DNA of 35,656 nt from contig JARLIP010000177.1 in NCBI GenBank assembly GCA_031291685.1, forward strand, positions 1 through 35,656, read 5' to 3'. The translations under genes and the position numbers were made by a program. Position 1 is the stretch's first letter, and the number at the start of each line of letters is the position of its first letter. This stretch comes from Caulobacteraceae bacterium. Its GTDB lineage: Bacteria; Pseudomonadota; Alphaproteobacteria; Caulobacterales; Caulobacteraceae. This document shows positions 26,301 to 32,060 of the stretch, piece after piece. The notes beneath the pieces were generated by a model, which saw nothing but the letters and a program-made list of their open reading frames with translations, had not been told where the DNA came from and did no database searches.

Positions 26301-27799
26301 TGGCGGGCCTGACCTCCACCCAGGTCTCGGCCCTATCGACCCAAGGGGCCAGCGGCTTCTCCTCGACCCAGCTGGCGGCCCTGAATTCCACCCAGTTCGC
26401 CGCCCTGACCTCGACCCAGATCGGCGCCCTGTCGACCACCCTGATCAGCGCCCTGACCAATACCGAGATCGCGGCCCTGACGGCGACCCAGATGCGCGGC
26501 CTGACGGCGGATCAGGTTTCAGCCCTGACCACCACTCAGGTCAGCGGCCTGACCACCACAGAGGTCGCGAACCTGAACACCACACAGCTGGGCGGCCTGA
26601 CCACCACCGAGATGGGGGTCTTGAACCTGGCCCAGCTCGGCGCCTTGACCACCACCCAAATCTCGGCCCTCAGCACCTCGGCGATCAGCGGCCTGACCTC
26701 GTCGCAACTGGCGGCGCTGACCACCACCCAGCTTCGCCGCCTGAGCGCGACCCAGGTCGGCGCCCTGGCCTCGGACCAGATCACCGGCCTGACCACCACC
26801 AGCATGGCCGCCCTGACCACCACTCAGCTCGGCGGCCTGACCAGCTCCGAACTGGGCGCCCTGACCACGACCCAGCTGAGCGCCCTGACCTCCAACCAGA
26901 TCGCCGCCCTGGGAACCGCGGCCCTGACCGGCCTGACCGGGGACCAGATCGTCAACCTGTCCACGACCCAGCTCGGCAATCTGGCCTCCAGCCAGTTCGC
27001 CGCCCTGAGCACCACCGAGGTCGGGGAGTTCACCTCGACCCAGATCGCGTCCCTGACCACGACGCAGCTATCCGGCCTGAGTTCGACCCAAATGGCCGGC
27101 CTGACCAACGACGAGGTCCGGGCCCTGTCGCTCACCGATCTGTCGAACCTGAGCACGACCCAGCTGGGGGGCCTGACCTCCACGGCGGTGGCCGCCCTGA
27201 CCTCGTCGCAGCTGGGCAATCTGACCGCGACCCAGATCGGGGCCCTGGCCAGCACCGCGGTCAACGGCCTGACCATCTCCCAGGTGGCGTCCCTGACCAC
27301 CACCGAGATCGGCGAGCTGACCACCACCGCCATCGCCAACCTGAACACCACCCAGCTGGGCGCCCTGGTGCGCATGCAGCTGCGCGCCCTGTCCAGCTCC
27401 CAGGTCGGCGCCCTGACCACCACCCAGATCAGCGCCCTCAGCGCGACCCAGGTCTCCAACCTGACCATCACCGAGATCGGCGAGCTGACCCCGGCCCAGT
27501 TCGCGGCCCTGACCTCCACCCAGATCGGCGGCGTCATCTACAACGACGTCCAGTATGGCGGCCTGACCGCGGCCCAGCTGCAAAATCTGACGGCCACGGA
27601 GCTTGGCAATCTGAGCTATGATCAGCTGTCGGGCCTGAGCCAGACCCAGATCACCCAGTTGAACGCCACGGACTTCAACGGCCTGAGCACGACCCAGATC
27701 AGCTCCCTGAGCGCGACCCAGGCCGCCGCCATCACCGCAACCCAATTGGCCGCCATGACCCCGGCTCAGCTCGCCGCCGTCCAAGCCGCCCAGTCCTAA
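20333..27799 (+). CDS. Giant octapeptide-repeat protein (2488 residues), Thr/Ser-rich
   Basis: Not a family I can name. Practically the whole protein is an octad, consensus L-[TS]-x-T-Q-[ILVM]-x-[AG], repeated roughly 300 times from about residue 8 to the end. Rare 7-, 9- or 10-residue units occur (IGVSQMA near the N-terminus; LDSDTQISV; MDSVTQIPA; VIYNDVQYGG near the C-terminus). No Cys was seen, few charged residues, two Trp. There is no signal peptide, membrane segment, lipobox, RTX nonapeptide or capping domain, so the export route is unknown. The start is a TTG (20333) with GGAG at 20319-20322; the next in-frame ATG is at 20378, and a stop lies at 20303-20305. Octads form 24-unit super-repeats. 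A GT41 glycosyltransferase gene follows after 26 bp. I infer a secreted or surface glycoprotein. Fold (beta-solenoid or short helices capped by T..Q) is open. Confidence 0.9.
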   Translation: MASSVSSLTTAQIAAMTTTAVSSLSKSDISALSSDQIQAFTVTEIQALSGTQLSLLSAAQMQALSDTQIASIGVSQMAFSASQLSVLIDDQIDSFGADNIAALTTQQIRGLTSTEIGALTPAQFAALSPTQLGAMTVTQIQGIASTQIPTLTTTQLAGFNSTQIGAMVSTQVASLTTTQITALTTTQVKGWAAADLAALYPSQIDALTTSQMSVLTTTQLRGLTVTDVDELSASQLGALSSTQVAGLTAAQVAGMTSTQIGSLTTTQMDTMTATQIGAILDTQMGSISTAQIAGLTKAQIAGLSTTALGALAATQLAAMSSTQVAAMTTTQIRALSNDLIGALTTTQLGQFTITELAALTSDQISALTSTQIGGLTTTQVKGLTAGGVSALNQSQLASLSATQLSNLTATQLRGLTTTAISSLTATQLAALSASQIGSLTTVQIGALSPDQLGGLTNTQIGGLTSTEISAITDVQMDGITTDQLAVLTRTQMAGLSTTALGALDMTQLSALSARQLSALSSTQIRGLSTDLIGALTTTQLGQLTSTEISALSSDQIGALSTDQIAALSQGQIKGLTSGEMSYLSSTQVAAFTTTQISTLSTTQLRGMTGTELNALTTAQLAQLSANQLAGLTTSQIVSFTSSQIGALTTTQLDGFTSTEISAIQDTQVAALTTGQLASLTRTQIGAFNSTALNALTSTQFAQLSSTQLAGLTPAQISSLGADTIGALTTTQMDQFTSSEIAALTRDQVNALSANQLAGLTTSQMKAMSAAAIGNLSQDQLNQLATTQLAVLTTTQIRGLTTTSIAGLSSTQLGALTSAQLSGLTGSQLTGLSSGEIASLTSTQIAGITSTQINGLTSDQLSGITTTDLAALTTTQLKGVTATELSGLNGTQLAALSSRQLAALTAGAMGGFSDVQISGLTTTQFAGLTSTQIGALSTTAIGALSTDEIQSLTTTQIHGINGVQIGYLDSDTQISVMTTTQLAAISTTSVAGLSDGQMAGLTSTQLRSLTSSQIGALTTTALGGLTATGVATLTTTQIAGLTPARVSGLTTTQLTALTASQLGALSTTQLGGLTTTETQALTSTQISALSATQLASLSASGVGGFSNDQIAGLTRTQLATLTTTQIKGLTTTQISAFNATTISQLTTTQLGAMTAIQLSSLSANQIADLTTTQAASFSTTSISGLTATQVAALTSDQLGVLTSTQLSAISSSGVTGLTSTEVGALTTTQLNGLTSQQIAALSNDQVRALSASSLSNLTTTQLAGLTATEVNVLSTAQLAALSSTQLGSLTASALTNLSGAQVQSLSNTQLSGLTSTQLAALSVTEINNLSASQLASMSTTQLRGLTATQVGTLSATQIAGLTRTEIWNLTATQIAGLNPDSISGLSTTDVSDLSTTQIRGLTSSVLQAMDTTQLAALSSRQINALSNTAIVGFTGDQFAALTTTQLAGVASTQIGVLTSDEISGLSATDLQTLTVTQIGGMTASQIAAMDSVTQIPALTSTQLNVLTTSAIAGLSDYQMAALTTTQLSGLASSQIAALTSTAISGLTTTQMTALSTTQLAGLTTTEIGELNTNQLAGLTTTQFASLSTTQLGGLTDTEVQSLTGAQLSALSTTQLAAMSATGIGGLSGTQIAGLTTTQLTTLTSTQISSLTTSQVSGLTITELSTLATSQINSMTQAQITSLTTTQIAALTTTQTAALTNTVLSDLTATQAAALTTTQITALNSTQLGALSASAVGGLTTAEVAAMSTTQLRGLSAAQIGALATTALAGITATNLSALTSSQIAGLTSTEMEALSSDQLAGLTTTQIAALTTSALSGLADTQIAALSTTQIHRLSATQLGALDPNELNGLSTTDVALLTTTQIKGLTGAQIAAFDTTQMSALTTTQVSALSNTTIAGLSADQVGALTTDQLGALTSTQLSALSSGEMGGLSSTQLAGLTPTQMSGLTNSQISALSTTQLSGLTSTDIGELSTTQLGALTATQIQTFNTSQLAGLTSTQVSALSTQGASGFSSTQLAALNSTQFAALTSTQIGALSTTLISALTNTEIAALTATQMRGLTADQVSALTTTQVSGLTTTEVANLNTTQLGGLTTTEMGVLNLAQLGALTTTQISALSTSAISGLTSSQLAALTTTQLRRLSATQVGALASDQITGLTTTSMAALTTTQLGGLTSSELGALTTTQLSALTSNQIAALGTAALTGLTGDQIVNLSTTQLGNLASSQFAALSTTEVGEFTSTQIASLTTTQLSGLSSTQMAGLTNDEVRALSLTDLSNLSTTQLGGLTSTAVAALTSSQLGNLTATQIGALASTAVNGLTISQVASLTTTEIGELTTTAIANLNTTQLGALVRMQLRALSSSQVGALTTTQISALSATQVSNLTITEIGELTPAQFAALTSTQIGGVIYNDVQYGGLTAAQLQNLTATELGNLSYDQLSGLSQTQITQLNATDFNGLSTTQISSLSATQAAAITATQLAAMTPAQLAAVQAAQS
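21242..22969 (+). repeat. Three tandem 576-bp (192-residue, 24-octad) super-repeats A-B-C
   Basis: Copies begin at 21242, 21818 and 22394, exactly 576 bp apart, each opening with STTALGAL, STTALGAL or NSTALNAL. The octads whose Gln is replaced recur in the same columns: unit 0 (STTAL/STTAL/NSTAL), unit 4 (SNDLI/STDLI/GADTI), unit 10 (TAGGV/TSGEM/SAAAI) and unit 14 (TTTAI/TGTEL/TTTSI). B and C also share units 20-23 (FTSTEISAI, then TRTQ) with A. Divergence between copies is substantial, so they are old or under diversifying change. Confidence 0.85.
22970..25687 (+). repeat. Duplicated super-repeat pair D-E and D'-E' inside the giant gene
   Basis: D (22970-23548) and E (23549-24124) are matched, unit by unit, by D' (24533-25111) and E' (25112-25687), 1563 bp downstream. 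A partial unit of 17 octads lies between (24125-24532). D and D' share SSRQ at unit 2, FSDVQ/FTGDQ at unit 4, an insertion octad of nine residues at unit 11 (DSDTQI / DSVTQI), and LSDGQM/LSDYQM at unit 14. E and E' share a Glu octad at unit 0 and SASGVGG/SATGIGG at unit 3. This points to a segmental duplication or an ordered higher-order architecture. Confidence 0.8.
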
Positions 27800-27825
27800 G
27801 TCCAGTTCCCTAGAAGGCTGAGTTC

Positions 27826-29934
27826 GTGTCCGAACGCCCAGACCATTTCACCGCGTCCCGCGCCGTTGATCGCGCGGTGGCCCGCGACCTGAGCGTCGCC
27901 GACCTGATCCAGGCGGTGGAGATGCGCAAGGCCAGCCTGGGGGTGGCCGGGGCCCTGGACCTCTATGACGCCTGGATCGAACACAACGCCGACAACCCCC
28001 TGATCTATGCGGTGCTGTTCAACTACGCGGTGCTGCTGACCGACAGCGGAGACCTCGACCGCGCCCGGGGACAGCTGGAACGGGCGATCATCCTCAACCC
28101 CGCCTTCATCCCCGCCTATATCAATCTGGGCCGGGTCTATGAGCGCATGGGCGCCACGGGCCTGGCGGTGTTGCAATGGTCCAACGCCGTCGATCGGCTG
28201 TCCGCGGTCAACGGCGCGGCGATCTCGCACAAGACCACGGCCCTGAACCAGATGGCCCGGGTGCTGGAGGGCGGCGGCCAGGACGACGCGGCGGAATCCA
28301 TGCTGCGTCAGAGCCTGGAGCTGGATCCTCAACAGCGTGAACCCCTGCAGCACCTGGCCGCCCTGCGCCAGCGTCAGTGCGAATGGCCGGTGGTCGCCCC
28401 CTGGGAGCGGGTCACCGGCGATCTACAGATGAAGGGCATGTCCCCCCTGTCGCTCGCGGCCTATACTGACGATCCGATGCTGCAGCTGGCCGGGGCCTGG
28501 AACTATAACCTGCGGGATGTGGGTCCGCCCGCTGGGCCCACCGGGGTTCATCCCCTGGCCGTCCAGGGCGGCTCCAAGCGCCTGCGCATCGGCTATCTGT
28601 CCTCGGACCTGCGCCACCACGCCATCGGCTTCCTGACCGCTGAGCTCTACGCCCTGCATGACCGTGATCAGGTGGAGGTGTTCGCCTATTATTGCGGCCC
28701 CGACCTGCCGGACCCGCTACAGGCCCGGATCAAGGCCGACGTCGATCACTGGGTCGCGATCAACACCCTGGACGACGCCGCCGCCGCCAAGCGCATAGCG
28801 GACGACGGAATCCAGATCCTGGTGGACGTCAACGGCTACACCCGGGACGGGCGCATCAAGCTTCTGGCCCAGCGGCCGGCGCCGGTGATCGTCAACTGGC
28901 TGGGCTTTCCTGGGACCATGGCCAGCCCCTATCACCACTATATCGTCGCCGATGATTGGATCATCCCTGAGGACCAGGAGATCTACTACTCGGAAAAGGT
29001 CCTGCGCCTGCCCTGCTACCAGCCCAACGACCGCAAGCGGAAGGTCGCCAGCCGACAGCCCACGCGGACCGAGATGGGACTGCCCGAGGACGGGGTGGTG
29101 TTCTGCTGCTTCAACGGCACCCACAAGATCACCCGCTTCACCTTCGAACGCTGGCTGCGCATCCTCGAGGGCGTGCCGGGCAGCGTGCTGTGGCTGCTCA
29201 GCGGCGCCGAGACCTCCCACGTCGCCCTGCGTAAGATCGCCCAGGCCCGGGGCCTGGACCCCGCCCGGCTGGTGTTCGCCGGCAAGATGGCCAATCCCGA
29301 CCACCTGGCCCGCTATCCCCTGGCCGACCTGTTCCTCGACACCACCCCCTACGGCGCCCACACCACCGCCTCCGACGCCCTGTGGATGGGGGTCCCGGTC
29401 CTGACCCTCAGCGGCCGCTCCTTCGCCTCCCGGGTCTGCGGCAGTCTGGTGCGCGGCGCGGGGCTGGAGGATCTGATCTGCGCCTCGCCGGACGACTATG
29501 TGGCCCGGGCGATCGAACTGGGCCAGGACGCCGCCCTGCGCCAGGGCTATCGCGACCGGCTGGCCGCCAACCGCGAGACCTGCGTGCTGTTCGACACCCC
29601 CCTGCTGGTCCGTGGCCTGGAGGCCCTCTATCGCCAGATGTGGGCGGACTTCGAGGCCGGGGCCCTGCCCCAGCCGGACCTGACCAATCTGGACGTCTAT
29701 CTGGAGGTGGGCGCGGCCCAGAACCACGACGAGATCGAGGTCCAGGCCATCGAGGACTATACGGGCTGGTGGCGCGGCAAGCTGGCCGAACGCCACGCCT
29801 ATCGCCCGATCCCGTTCGATCATAGGCTGTGGCCCGCGCCAGAGCACGGGGCGCCAGAGCCGGCGGGGTCGGAGCGGGCGGCGGCGCCCGCCAAGCCCCG
29901 CCGATCGCGCAAAGCCCCAATCGAGGGTCAATGA
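27826..29934 (+). CDS. TPR - GT41 glycosyltransferase (OGT/SPINDLY type)
   Basis: A 702-residue cytosolic glycosyltransferase. A TPR-like helical region (about 45-185, including [19 protein letters not shown]) precedes a GT41 GT-B core (about 250-640). Compared with human [15 protein letters not shown] places His265 at the position of His498; [32 protein letters not shown] matches the linker into the second lobe; [12 protein letters not shown] carries Lys434, the nucleotide-phosphate lysine (Lys842); and [11 protein letters not shown] gives the HTT and Asp517 that bind the UDP ribose/base. All core residues are present. The C-terminal tail is basic and Pro/Ala-rich. The GTG at 27826 follows the repeat gene by 26 bp. 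The likely role is O-glycosylation of Ser/Thr, with the adjacent repeat protein the obvious acceptor; the sugar is inferred only from the next gene. Confidence 0.92.
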   Translation: MSERPDHFTASRAVDRAVARDLSVADLIQAVEMRKASLGVAGALDLYDAWIEHNADNPLIYAVLFNYAVLLTDSGDLDRARGQLERAIILNPAFIPAYINLGRVYERMGATGLAVLQWSNAVDRLSAVNGAAISHKTTALNQMARVLEGGGQDDAAESMLRQSLELDPQQREPLQHLAALRQRQCEWPVVAPWERVTGDLQMKGMSPLSLAAYTDDPMLQLAGAWNYNLRDVGPPAGPTGVHPLAVQGGSKRLRIGYLSSDLRHHAIGFLTAELYALHDRDQVEVFAYYCGPDLPDPLQARIKADVDHWVAINTLDDAAAAKRIADDGIQILVDVNGYTRDGRIKLLAQRPAPVIVNWLGFPGTMASPYHHYIVADDWIIPEDQEIYYSEKVLRLPCYQPNDRKRKVASRQPTRTEMGLPEDGVVFCCFNGTHKITRFTFERWLRILEGVPGSVLWLLSGAETSHVALRKIAQARGLDPARLVFAGKMANPDHLARYPLADLFLDTTPYGAHTTASDALWMGVPVLTLSGRSFASRVCGSLVRGAGLEDLICASPDDYVARAIELGQDAALRQGYRDRLAANRETCVLFDTPLLVRGLEALYRQMWADFEAGALPQPDLTNLDVYLEVGAAQNHDEIEVQAIEDYTGWWRGKLAERHAYRPIPFDHRLWPAPEHGAPEPAGSERAAAPAKPRRSRKAPIEGQ

Positions 29935-30866
29935 CGAAGAAGATTCTAGTCACGGGCGGCGCCGGGTTCCTGGGCTCTCACCTGTGCGAGCGGCTCCTGG
30001 AGCGGGGCGACGACGTCCTGTGCGTGGACAACTTCTTCACCGGCCAGAGGCGCAACATCGCCCATCTGATGTCGCACGAACGCTTCGAGTTCATGCGCCA
30101 CGACGTCACCTTCCCCCTCTATGTGGAGATCGACGAGATCTACAATCTGGCCTGCCCGGCCAGCCCCGTGCACTACCAGTTCGACCCGGTGCAGACGACC
30201 AAGACCAGCGTCATCGGGGCCATCAACATGCTGGGCCTGGCCAAGCGGACCAAGGCCAAGATCCTGCAGGCCTCCACCAGCGAGGTCTATGGCGATCCCG
30301 AGGTCCATCCCCAGGTGGAGGACTATTGGGGTCGGGTGAACCCCATCGGCCTGCGCAGCTGCTATGACGAGGGCAAGCGCTGCGCCGAAACCCTGTTCTT
30401 CGACTACCACCGGCAGCATCGCACCCGCATCAAGGTGGCGCGGATCTTCAACACCTATGGCCCGCGCATGCACCCCAATGACGGGCGGGTGGTGAGCAAC
30501 TTCATCGTCCAGGCCCTGGCCGGCCACGACATCACCCTCTATGGCGAGGGCCGCCAGACCCGCAGCTTCTGCTATGTGGACGACCTGATCGAGGCCCTGA
30601 TCCGGCTGATGGACAGCCCCGACGACCTGGTGGGGCCGGTCAACCTGGGCAATCCGGTGGAGTTCACCATCGCCGAACTGGCCCAGAAGGTGATCGCCCT
30701 GACCGGGGCCCCCAGCACCCTGGCCCATCGCCCCATGCCCTCCGACGATCCGCGCCAGCGCCAGCCGGACATCAGCCTGGCCCGCCAGCGCCTGGGCTGG
30801 GAGCCGACCATCGCCCTGGACGAGGGGCTATCCCGCACCATCGCCTACTTCAAGGCCACCCTCTAG
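29931..30866 (+). CDS. uxs: UDP-glucuronate decarboxylase (UDP-xylose synthase), extended SDR
   Basis: A 311-residue extended SDR. Cofactor motif GGAGFLGSH (9-17), [35 protein letters not shown] (58-79) and the active site [14 protein letters not shown] with Tyr145/Lys149 are the diagnostic UXS phrases, followed by [21 protein letters not shown] and [13 protein letters not shown]. The reaction is UDP-glucuronate to UDP-xylose plus CO2 via a bound 4-keto intermediate. Its ATG overlaps the TGA of the glycosyltransferase gene (ATGA, 29931-29934), so the two are translationally coupled. The overlap strongly suggests that it supplies the sugar donor, UDP-xylose or a UDP-pentose derivative, to that enzyme. 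An in-frame upstream start at 29829 is rejected because it lies deep inside the transferase gene. Confidence 0.95.
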   Translation: MTKKILVTGGAGFLGSHLCERLLERGDDVLCVDNFFTGQRRNIAHLMSHERFEFMRHDVTFPLYVEIDEIYNLACPASPVHYQFDPVQTTKTSVIGAINMLGLAKRTKAKILQASTSEVYGDPEVHPQVEDYWGRVNPIGLRSCYDEGKRCAETLFFDYHRQHRTRIKVARIFNTYGPRMHPNDGRVVSNFIVQALAGHDITLYGEGRQTRSFCYVDDLIEALIRLMDSPDDLVGPVNLGNPVEFTIAELAQKVIALTGAPSTLAHRPMPSDDPRQRQPDISLARQRLGWEPTIALDEGLSRTIAYFKATL

Positions 30867-30917
30867 GCGGGCATTGGCGAGGACCGCCACGTCGGGTAAC
30901 CCGCCACCCTCTTTTTT
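30866..30917 (+). terminator. Possible weak terminator after the uxs gene
   Basis: GGCGGG (30866-30871) can pair with CCCGCC (30900-30905), with an internal TGGCG/CGCCA stem (30875-30889), and a run of T at 30912-30917 follows. The T-run begins six bases after the stem, so efficiency is doubtful. Confidence 0.35.
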
Positions 30918-31045
30918 GATTAACCTTTTGCGACCAATTCGCCGCCTCGTGCGTTCAAGCCGTGGCTGTCGGCGTCGCGACGTGTTCCCCAAGCAGAACA
31001 TAGCGCCATGCCGGCAGGGTTATGGCTCATGCAAGGAGGCCTTCA

Positions 31046-31636
31046 GTGAAAGGCGCAATGATCAAAATCGGGATCGTGGGGGCGATCCTTCTGGGCGCGA
31101 CGTCCCTTAGCGGCTGCGCCACCAAGAAATATGTCGATCAGCAGGTGGGTCAGGTCTCGACCCAGGTTCAGGCGGATGGAACCCGCCTGTCGGACCATGA
31201 CGCCAAGTTGGCGGACCTCGACAAGACTTCCCGCGAGGCCCTTGAACGGGCCCAGGCGGCGGGCAAGCTGGCCGAGGGCAAGTTCCTCTATTCCCTGGTG
31301 TTGTCGGATGACACGGTGAAGTTCGGTGTGAACCGCGCTGAGCTGTCAGCCGACGACCAGGCCAAGCTCACCGCCTTCGCCGAGAAGCTCAAGGCGGACA
31401 ACCACAATGTCTATGTGGAGATCCAAGGCCATACGGACGCCAGCGGACCCAAGCAGTACAACTATCGCCTGGGCGAGGAACGGGCCGAGGCGGCGCGGCG
31501 CTTCCTGAACCAGCAGGGGGTGGCGCTGAACCGTCTGGCGACCATCTCCTATGGCCCGGACGCCCCGGTGCAGCCGAACAAGACCCGCGAGGGTCGGGCG
31601 GCCAACCGTCGGATCGTCCTGGTGGTCCTCTCCTAG
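31046..31636 (+). CDS. OmpA-family peptidoglycan-binding lipoprotein
   Basis: A 196-residue outer-membrane lipoprotein. The signal peptide ends in the lipobox LSGC (lipidated Cys24). A short coiled-coil-like segment (about 30-80, YVDQQVGQVSTQVQADGTRL onward) precedes an OmpA-like domain (about 90-195) with VEIQGHTDASGPKQYNYRLGEERAEA and the closing EGRAANRRIVLVV, the usual diaminopimelate-binding pattern. The GTG at 31046 is chosen because AAGGAGG (31033-31039) sits six bases upstream; an ATG at 31058 is too far from it, and an ATG at 31022 precedes the ribosome site. The gene is 179 bp after the uxs stop and probably has its own promoter. It might anchor surface material, but no direct link to the repeat protein is shown. 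Confidence 0.92.
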   Translation: MKGAMIKIGIVGAILLGATSLSGCATKKYVDQQVGQVSTQVQADGTRLSDHDAKLADLDKTSREALERAQAAGKLAEGKFLYSLVLSDDTVKFGVNRAELSADDQAKLTAFAEKLKADNHNVYVEIQGHTDASGPKQYNYRLGEERAEAARRFLNQQGVALNRLATISYGPDAPVQPNKTREGRAANRRIVLVVLS

Positions 31637-31668
31637 AACCACCAGCCTCCAGTTCATCGCATTGCGTC

Positions 31669-31699
31669 AGCCCGGTCCTCACGGACCGGGCTTTTTCTT
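31669..31699 (+). terminator. Rho-independent terminator of the OmpA-like lipoprotein gene
   Basis: A 10-bp GC-rich stem, AGCCCGGTCC (31669-31678) with GGACCGGGCT (31683-31692), has a TCAC loop and is followed by TTTTCTTT. This is a textbook intrinsic terminator 32 bp after the stop codon. Confidence 0.92.
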
Positions 31700-31806
31700 T
31701 GCCCGGCGTCTTGGCGGACCAGCGAAAGGGTCGCACGGCGGATCATCTTGAAACGGAAGCAATCCCGGTCTAGCGTGGACTAGTCATATCTCAGATACGC
31801 TTAGTG

Positions 31807-31819
31807 ATGTTTAAAACAT
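31807..31819 (+). promoter_or_regulatory. 13-bp dyad overlapping the XRE gene start codon
   Basis: ATGTTT-A-AAACAT has perfect 6-bp arms and covers the first two bases of the ATG at 31818. A palindrome placed over the start of a small HTH gene is a common autoregulatory operator layout. No ribosome site is visible just upstream, so the transcript may be leaderless. Confidence 0.45.
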
Positions 31820-32060
31820 GATTTCCGCCGCTCAACTCCGAGCCGCCCGCGCGCTCCTGGGATGGGACCAACGCCGTCTGGCCGAGCTGTCGGGCCTGTC
31901 GGTGCCGACCATCCAGCGCATGGAAGCCAGCGAGGACATGATCCGCGGCAATGTGGATTCCCTGATGAAGCTGATCGCCGCCCTCGAGGCCGGCGGCCTT
32001 GAGCTGATCGGCGAAGGCGCGCCCAGCACCAGCAGTGGGCGGGGGGTGCGGCTGAAGTGA
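31818..32060 (+). CDS. Small XRE-type HTH regulator, coupled to hyfB
   Basis: An 80-residue protein with a single helix-turn-helix of the XRE/Cro family (about 5-57): LRAARALLGWDQRRLAELSGLSVPTIQRMEASE, then a stabilising helix VDSLMKLIAALEAGGLELI. The tail after residue 65 is short and Ser/Gly-rich. Its TGA stop overlaps the GTG start of hyfB (GTGA, 32057-32060), so it is the first gene of the hydrogenase-4-like operon and probably its regulator. It carries no ligand domain. Similar small XRE genes occur in front of many alphaproteobacterial operons; its signal is unknown. Confidence 0.85.
   Translation: MISAAQLRAARALLGWDQRRLAELSGLSVPTIQRMEASEDMIRGNVDSLMKLIAALEAGGLELIGEGAPSTSSGRGVRLK

Noticed and set aside
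21000-27700. CRISPR-like array (24-base periodicity)
   Set aside because: The periodicity is a coding octapeptide repeat in one open frame, with no repeat/spacer alternation and no cas genes.
20333-27799. RTX/hemolysin-type or autotransporter adhesin assignment for the giant protein
   Set aside because: No GGxGxDxUx nonapeptides, no beta-barrel translocator, no signal peptide, and no type I secretion genes nearby.
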